Positions 26,350 to 30,353 of a stretch of DNA of 30,353 nt are shown here, in pieces. The first letter of the stretch is position 1; every line of letters begins with the position of its first letter. The notes under the pieces are model-generated. The model made no database searches. It was given only the letters and a program-made list of their open reading frames with translations, and was not told the DNA's origin. The stretch spans positions 1 through 30,353 of the forward strand of contig CAYTZR010000023.1 of assembly GCA_964442605.1 (NCBI GenBank), written 5' to 3'. The position numbers and the translations under genes are program-made. Origin of the DNA: Monoglobus sp964442605 (lineage in GTDB: Bacteria > Bacillota > Clostridia > Monoglobales > Monoglobaceae).

Positions 26350-26554
26350 TATACATTAAACCGATAGTTGCAAGTTCTTCGTTTGAAGTGTACTTTGATC
26401 TGTTAATTACCCACATTAATCAAAAAACTTATTTGTGTTTTGTATGTATATTTTTTGTTAATTCGTATTTTTATTATTTCAGTAATGTTGAAACAATGCA
26501 ATTGAGTTTTAACGTCCTGAATCACATCTATTTTCAGCCACTGCAACAATAGAA
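26350..26554. other. Non-coding gap with a possible gene remnant
   Basis: This 205-bp AT-rich stretch separates the RHS core fragment from immunity candidate 2. On the minus strand a short open stretch reads MWVINRSKYTSNEELATIG and then LMYNDGYW, which looks protein-like, but it ends out of frame with the RHS repeats. It may be the broken junction of an earlier tip or immunity gene. No promoter is evident. Confidence 0.35.
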
Positions 26555-27169
26555 TTAGTTATATTGCGTTATAAAATGGGTTTTAATTTCATCATAATCC
26601 GGCAATGTCAACACAATTTTCTTTATTTCTCCTGTATTCTTATTTATATGAACACAGTTCATTAAATTGACCACCCGATATTTTACCTCTTTATAACTAA
26701 GAACTTGATATACATTCCAATAATTCTCATCTCCTCCAACAAACGATACTTTTAAATCAGATTTCAAATCGTCTTCTTCAAAAACAACAGGTTTTCCCAA
26801 CAAGTTTTCTAAAACAATTTTTCCTAATTCATATGCAACCGTTTCGTTTGGAACAATAGCTTCATTATACAGTTCATTATTATCACTTGTAATTAAATCA
26901 ACTTTCTTTAAATTTGGATTAATCTCTCCAATTTCGTTTTTTTCGTCCCAAGTTACCGGAAAACCTAATATGTTTGAGAATTCTCTAAGAGGTACATACA
27001 GTTTTCCATTAATGTTAATTGTCCCATCATTTAATGTATAATAATTGCTCCCTACTTTAACTTGTTGACTTTTTAGATTCAGAATATTAGGATTTGTATC
27101 TGCATATACAGGGCATGCCACTTGAAACATACTTGTTATAATAATTAATATAATACCTATCTTGTTCAT
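26555..27169 (-). CDS. Secreted stalk + NTF2-fold protein, candidate immunity protein 2
   Basis: The protein has 204 residues. A signal peptide (1 to about 23, CPVYA) is followed by a copper-amine-oxidase N-terminal-like stalk domain (about 32-82: VKVGSNYYTLNDG, INGKLYVPLREFSNILGFPV). The C-terminal domain (about 102-190) has the pattern of NTF2-fold immunity proteins (YbbC/YhhH group): AIVPNETVAYELGKIVLENLLG, then YWNVYQVL and HINKNTGEIKKI. NTF2-fold proteins of this group are known partners of RHS toxins. The start is ATG at 27169 with AAGGGA seven bases upstream, 15 bp after the stop of RHS tip 2. Fusion to an exported stalk is unusual for an immunity protein and suggests protection outside the membrane. 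Confidence 0.72.
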   Translation of the reverse strand: MNKIGIILIIITSMFQVACPVYADTNPNILNLKSQQVKVGSNYYTLNDGTININGKLYVPLREFSNILGFPVTWDEKNEIGEINPNLKKVDLITSDNNELYNEAIVPNETVAYELGKIVLENLLGKPVVFEEDDLKSDLKVSFVGGDENYWNVYQVLSYKEVKYRVVNLMNCVHINKNTGEIKKIVLTLPDYDEIKTHFITQYN

Positions 27170-27184
27170 TATAATTTCCCTTCT

Positions 27185-28153
27185 TTATTTCACGTTTTTC
27201 TTTTCATTATTTATTTTCTCAATAGCATTTAAAGTATCATAAAGTGATACATAATTATTATATTTTGCATCAAAAATTTCATCATCAGTTACATTTTGAT
27301 ATTTTTGTTTTACCAAATTATAAAACAGTGTTTTGGGTAAATACCTTGCTATATAATCTCTATCTTGCGGCATTTCAGTTGAAATCACTTCTCCCGGATC
27401 GTTATCTCCTTGCTTATATGTTTCCGGAACATACTTTTTCAAAACACCAGTTGGAGTGGCTACATATAACACATAGTTGCCATTATCTGCCCCTTCAATA
27501 TCACTTGTAGGAGCATTACTATTCACGTTACCCGGCGTTGAAAATGTGTCATTTTCTCCTCCTTCATATCCATAATCAATATGTGTATGTATTACACAAT
27601 CACTCGGTTCTAATATCTCATTTGTAGAAAAGCCTCCGCTCTTATCATCGTTTATGTTTTCAACTTGTTTATATGTATAACCGCCTTCTACAGCGTAGAT
27701 ATACCCTACCGTTTCCTCATCATAATATACTGAAATTTTGTCTAAGGTCAACTTCATCAAGTATTTTCCTGCATCAATTGCAGCCTCATCTGCAGACGAA
27801 AAAATATCCCCTGGATCTAACCCCCATGGGTCTACAAAGTTAACAGGGTTGTTACCGCAGTACACATACCAATTAAGTCCGTCTTTGGCGGGGTCTTCCT
27901 GGGTAAATCTGCCTGTGGTTGGGTCATAGTAGCGGTTGCGGAGGTAATATAAGCCGGTTTCGCTATCATAGTACTGTCCGTTATAGACAAATTTTGCTGC
28001 TGTTCCTGTTCCGCTGTTTGATAAATTGTTTCCGAAGGCTCCTATATCATATTTGTATACCCTGTTTCCATTTGTATCAAACAGCGCCGTTGTATCACCG
28101 TGGGCATTGTATACATAATAGCTTATCGCTCCTCCTGCGTTTTGTGCTATCAT
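27185..28153 (-). CDS. RHS C-terminal tip 2 with DUF4329-like toxin domain (5' end lost)
   Basis: This is a 322-residue open frame. Its first ~111 residues are the same RHS core end as tip 1 (one change, GNN for GND), then a different tip begins at DPWGLDPGD. Residues 117-245 match DUF4329 well: SADEAAIDAGKYL, E147 before VGYIYA, H189-T-H191, SDIEGAD with D218, and ATPTGVLKKYVP. The Ser of the JAMM-like S-x2-D is not obvious here. The C-terminal ~75 residues are unique. There is no ribosome-binding site before the listed Met; upstream the frame is open to the TGA in the hairpin element. Followed after 15 bp by candidate immunity gene 2. Confidence 0.72.
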   Translation of the reverse strand: MIAQNAGGAISYYVYNAHGDTTALFDTNGNRVYKYDIGAFGNNLSNSGTGTAAKFVYNGQYYDSETGLYYLRNRYYDPTTGRFTQEDPAKDGLNWYVYCGNNPVNFVDPWGLDPGDIFSSADEAAIDAGKYLMKLTLDKISVYYDEETVGYIYAVEGGYTYKQVENINDDKSGGFSTNEILEPSDCVIHTHIDYGYEGGENDTFSTPGNVNSNAPTSDIEGADNGNYVLYVATPTGVLKKYVPETYKQGDNDPGEVISTEMPQDRDYIARYLPKTLFYNLVKQKYQNVTDDEIFDAKYNNYVSLYDTLNAIEKINNEKKNVK

Positions 28154-28383
28154 ATTTATCCCGCGGTAGTATACGTTTTCTGTTGCTCCTCCTTCGCTTA
28201 CTATATTGCTTCCGTCCCTGTTTCATAATTGCGCAGCAATTGTGGAACGACGATACAAAATGCTTCGCATTTTGGAGCGCTCGAATTACAGCGTAATTCG
28301 ATATGTTATCTTTTGCGCTATAGTAACATAATTTGTTCTCCTTCCATCTATCGTCTTACTGCTTCTTCTTCCTACTGCGTCAT
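27853..28383. repeat. Duplicated RHS core-end segment, copy 2
   Basis: This is the partner of 24870-25400 at a fixed 2983-bp offset, near identical including the hairpin element. At its right edge the RHS sequence stops abruptly next to a translation start (MKKIIGAAVF) that is not RHS-like. Confidence 0.9.
28227..28300. mobile_element. Three-hairpin element in RHS gene, copy 2
   Basis: This is identical to 25244-25317, with the same three 3-nt-loop stems and the same two in-frame stop codons. It was carried along by the RHS duplication rather than being an independent insertion. Confidence 0.65.
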
Positions 28384-28414
28384 AAAACACTGCTGCTCCT
28401 ATTATTTTTTTCAT
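28286..28414 (-). pseudogene. Short fusion ORF: unrelated start joined to RHS core end
   Basis: This is a 42-codon frame from ATG at 28414, preceded by GAAGG six bases upstream and an AAGGAGG further up. It reads MKKIIGAAVF and then RHS sequence (YDAVGRRSSKTIDGRRTNYV) before stopping at the element TAA. The first ten residues are not RHS-like and may be the start of a displaced gene. It is in the same frame as tip 2, so only the two stops in the element separate this start from the toxin tip. Confidence 0.5.
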
Positions 28415-28432
28415 AAAAATCCTTCTTCAAAA

Positions 28433-28449
28433 TTCCTCCTTCAAAATTT
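28433..28449. repeat. 17-bp direct repeat, right boundary of the RHS island
   Basis: TTCCTCCTTCAAAATTT is an exact copy of 23052-23068. A second, imperfect copy (CCTTCTTCAAAATT) lies next to it at 28421-28434. The bases from here to the uxaC stop are AT-rich and hold only a weak AATATT/AATATT hairpin. Confidence 0.7.
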
Positions 28450-28516
28450 CTTCTTCGTCTTCTTTTTTAATATTCTTTTTCAATATTACTTCTTCGCTTA
28501 TACTTTATAAATAATA

Positions 28517-29932
28517 CTAAAGCTCTATGCCGAAATAATTTTTCGCGTTTTCAAAGGAAATTCCCTTAACTATTGTCTCAAGAGTGTCCATATCGGCGGG
28601 GAACTCGCCATCCTCAACCCACGTTCCCAAGATATTGCACATAATCCTTCTGAAGTATTCATGTCTTGTATACGAAAGGAAGCTTCTTGAGTCGGTGAGC
28701 ATTCCCACAAACTTGTTAAGCGCGCCGAGGTTCGCGAGAGCTTTCATCTGATCGGTCATGCCGTCGCGCTGATCGCAGAACCACCAGCCCGAGCCGAACT
28801 GAATTTTGCCGCCCGCACCGGGACCTTGGAAGTTTCCGAGCATTGTGCCTATCACATAGTTATCCTTCGGATTTAATGTATAGAGTATTGTCTTAGGCAG
28901 GTTGTCCGTCTTTTCCATCGCGTTTAAAAGATTTGATAAATCCTGAGCTATCGAATAATCGGCAATCGAGTCAAAGCCCGTATCCGCTCCGAGTATATCA
29001 AACATTTTTGTATTGTTGTTTCTGAGTGCGCCGATATGCAGCTGCATCGCCCAATCAAGCTCTGTATACTTCTTGGCAAGATCGATTAAAACAGCGGACT
29101 TAAAGCCCTTTGCCTCATCAGCCGTAACAGCCTCGCCGCTCATAGCCTTTTTGAAAACAGCCTGGACGTCAACATCGTCGCAATAGGGAACACCGTCAAG
29201 AGCATGGTCGCTGATGCGGCAGCCCGCCTCATGGAAGAAATCAATTCTGTTATACGTTGCCTTAATCAAATCATCATAGCTGTTGATCTCAACGCCCGAT
29301 GCCTTAGCCAGCTTCGCTATATACGGAACAAAGGTGGGCTTGTCAATGTTTATGATAAAATCAGGTCTGAACGCAGGCAGAACCTTTGCCTTAATATGTC
29401 CCTTTTCGGCAATCTTTTTATGCCACTCTAAAGTATCGATCGGGTCATCCGTTGTGCATATAGCGGCAACGTTTGAACTGTTGATAAGATAAGACGGACT
29501 CATATTTGTCTCTTTTATTACCGCGTTCGCCTTATCGAATATCTCCTTCGCCGTATCCGCACGGCAAATCGTGTCTATTCCGAAATATCTCCGCAGCTCA
29601 AGGTGCGTCCAGTGATAAAGCGGGTTTCCTATACCGTATTGAAGCGCGGAACAAAACGCGTTAAATCGGTCAAAGTCAGACTGCTGATTACCTGTTCTGT
29701 GTCCTGTCATGTACTTTTCATCAAGTCCCATTGAACGCATATAACGCCACTTGTAGTGATCCCCGTCTAAAAATATCTGTGTAATACTTTCAAACGGCTT
29801 ATCCTCATACATCTCCTGCGGGCTCAAATGACAGTGATAGTCAAAGATCGGCATATCCGCGGCGAAATCATGATAAAACTTTTTAGCGGTTTCGTTTGTC
29901 AGCATAAAATCCTTGTCCATAAAATTTTTCAT
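28517..29932 (-). CDS. uxaC: Glucuronate/galacturonate isomerase (UxaC)
   Basis: This 471-residue protein has the usual length for uronate isomerase. It converts D-galacturonate to D-tagaturonate (and glucuronate to fructuronate) in the cytoplasm. The amidohydrolase-like metal site starts with DYHCHLSP (His33, His35); further family segments are LFLDGDHYKWRYMR-like sequence at about 52-66, SNVAAICTTDDP and HIGALRNNN, and a C-terminal LTDSRSFLSYTRHEYFRR. The start is ATG at 29932 with AGGAGG seven bases upstream. It is the first enzyme of the pathway completed by uxaB and uxaA elsewhere in the window. It has its own promoter about 150 bp upstream and is now cut off from kdgK by the RHS island. 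Confidence 0.96.
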   Translation of the reverse strand: MKNFMDKDFMLTNETAKKFYHDFAADMPIFDYHCHLSPQEMYEDKPFESITQIFLDGDHYKWRYMRSMGLDEKYMTGHRTGNQQSDFDRFNAFCSALQYGIGNPLYHWTHLELRRYFGIDTICRADTAKEIFDKANAVIKETNMSPSYLINSSNVAAICTTDDPIDTLEWHKKIAEKGHIKAKVLPAFRPDFIINIDKPTFVPYIAKLAKASGVEINSYDDLIKATYNRIDFFHEAGCRISDHALDGVPYCDDVDVQAVFKKAMSGEAVTADEAKGFKSAVLIDLAKKYTELDWAMQLHIGALRNNNTKMFDILGADTGFDSIADYSIAQDLSNLLNAMEKTDNLPKTILYTLNPKDNYVIGTMLGNFQGPGAGGKIQFGSGWWFCDQRDGMTDQMKALANLGALNKFVGMLTDSRSFLSYTRHEYFRRIMCNILGTWVEDGEFPADMDTLETIVKGISFENAKNYFGIEL

Positions 29933-30007
29933 AAGGTTACCTCCTATGCGCTTTCGCGATATATAATGTTTAATTTAATAATATTCTTTAATAGTATTCT
30001 GAAATCA

Positions 30008-30022
30008 GTGTTCCGAAAACAC
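30008..30022. promoter_or_regulatory. Dyad in the uxaC leader
   Basis: GTGTT-CCGAA-AACAC is a perfect 5-bp inverted repeat, part of a larger imperfect stem reaching 30028. It lies about 65 bp downstream of the uxaC -10 box, inside the leader. It could be a repressor site or an RNA hairpin. The evidence is symmetry and position only. Confidence 0.35.
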
Positions 30023-30088
30023 GGACACAAGCCGTTTTTTAAAGAACAAGTTTCACAAATTTTTCAAAAGTCATAACTATTCTTATAT

Positions 30089-30118
30089 ATTATACACTAT
30101 AATTACTCCATATTGCAA
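30089..30118 (-). promoter_or_regulatory. Sigma-A promoter of uxaC
   Basis: On the minus strand, -35 TTGCAA (30113-30118) and -10 TATAAT (30089-30094) are 18 bp apart, giving an untranslated leader of about 150 nt before uxaC. Confidence 0.7.
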
Positions 30119-30288
30119 ATGTTTTTTTGTTTATATTAACGGATAAATTGCCTTATGGCTTTATTTTGAAATAAATGGAATTAAATATATAATCAGATTG
30201 TGGATAAAACGGTTTTTTCAATCATGATTATTAAAAATAAGATTGCCGAACCCCGCGTCGGAGCAAAGCTTTGGCTCTGGTTCTCTGT

Positions 30289-30320
30289 GCCACTCTGTGA
30301 GTGGCAATGCAAGCTTCGGT
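30289..30320 (-). repeat. Hairpin repeat family A, copy 3 (inverted)
   Basis: Read on the minus strand, the lead ACCGAAGCTTGCATT (30320-30306) is followed by the stem GCCACTC/GAGTGGC, with loop ACA. Orientation is opposite to the copies at 44 and 144. Nearby is another 3-nt-loop stem, GCAAGC-TCT-GCTTGC (30329-30343). No gene is seen from 30119 to the window end. Confidence 0.75.
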
Positions 30321-30353
30321 AGCTATAAGCAAGCTCTGCTTGCGGATTCAAAG

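Noticed and set aside
1..30353. tRNA or rRNA genes
   Set aside because: No cloverleaf-like or rRNA-like sequence was noticed in the intergenic regions on either strand.

Overview
The window looks like a chromosomal segment of an anaerobic Gram-positive Clostridia-type bacterium. The grounds are strong AGGAGG ribosome-binding sites, occasional GTG and TTG starts, a lipoprotein-type sugar ABC transporter of the LplABC class, an S-layer-homology (SLH) anchored pectate lyase, and moderately AT-rich DNA. SLH-bearing pectinases next to hexuronate catabolism recall gut pectin specialists such as Monoglobus, but that assignment is only a guess. Every convincing gene lies on the minus strand, so transcription runs from high to low coordinates.

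The main theme is pectin use. At the right end uxaC (28517-29932) has its own promoter. At 22017-23045 is a PfkB-family kinase, probably KDG kinase. Two very large secreted PL1 pectate lyases follow (17326-21891, and 13539-17279 with three SLH repeats). A good promoter at 13395-13423 then appears to drive a long unit: two sugar permeases, a solute-binding lipoprotein, a pectin methylesterase (CE8), a GH28 polygalacturonase, uxaB, uxaA and a GH43 enzyme, ending at a hairpin terminator at 2137-2164. Working model: the secreted PL1 enzymes cut pectin at the cell surface, the ABC system imports oligomers, the CE8 and GH28 enzymes (both without signal peptides) de-esterify and trim them in the cytoplasm, UxaC, UxaB and UxaA convert galacturonate to 2-keto-3-deoxygluconate (KDG), and the kinase phosphorylates it. 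An ABC ATPase, a KDPG aldolase, a regulator and a GH105/GH88-type unsaturated galacturonidase are not in the window. A patatin-like hydrolase and an AEC-family permease occupy the left end and look unrelated.

Between uxaC and kdgK sits a roughly 5.4-kb, AT-richer island (about 23069-28432) of RHS polymorphic-toxin material. It holds an RHS core fragment, two alternative RHS C-terminal tips that both look like DUF4329 (JAMM-like E...HxH residues), and behind each tip a small secreted protein that is a candidate immunity protein. Both candidates share a copper-amine-oxidase-like stalk domain but have unrelated C-terminal domains. The RHS core end is duplicated almost exactly. Each copy is interrupted by the same small element of three 3-nt-loop hairpins, inserted in frame and carrying two stop codons. 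The island is bounded by an exact 17-bp direct repeat that includes the kdgK Shine-Dalgarno sequence.

Both window ends carry copies of another hairpin repeat family, in opposite orientation. The stem changes between copies are compensatory. Several gene junctions in the pectin cluster contain short 8-13 bp tandem repeats, the largest being an 11-unit array between the CE8 and GH28 genes.
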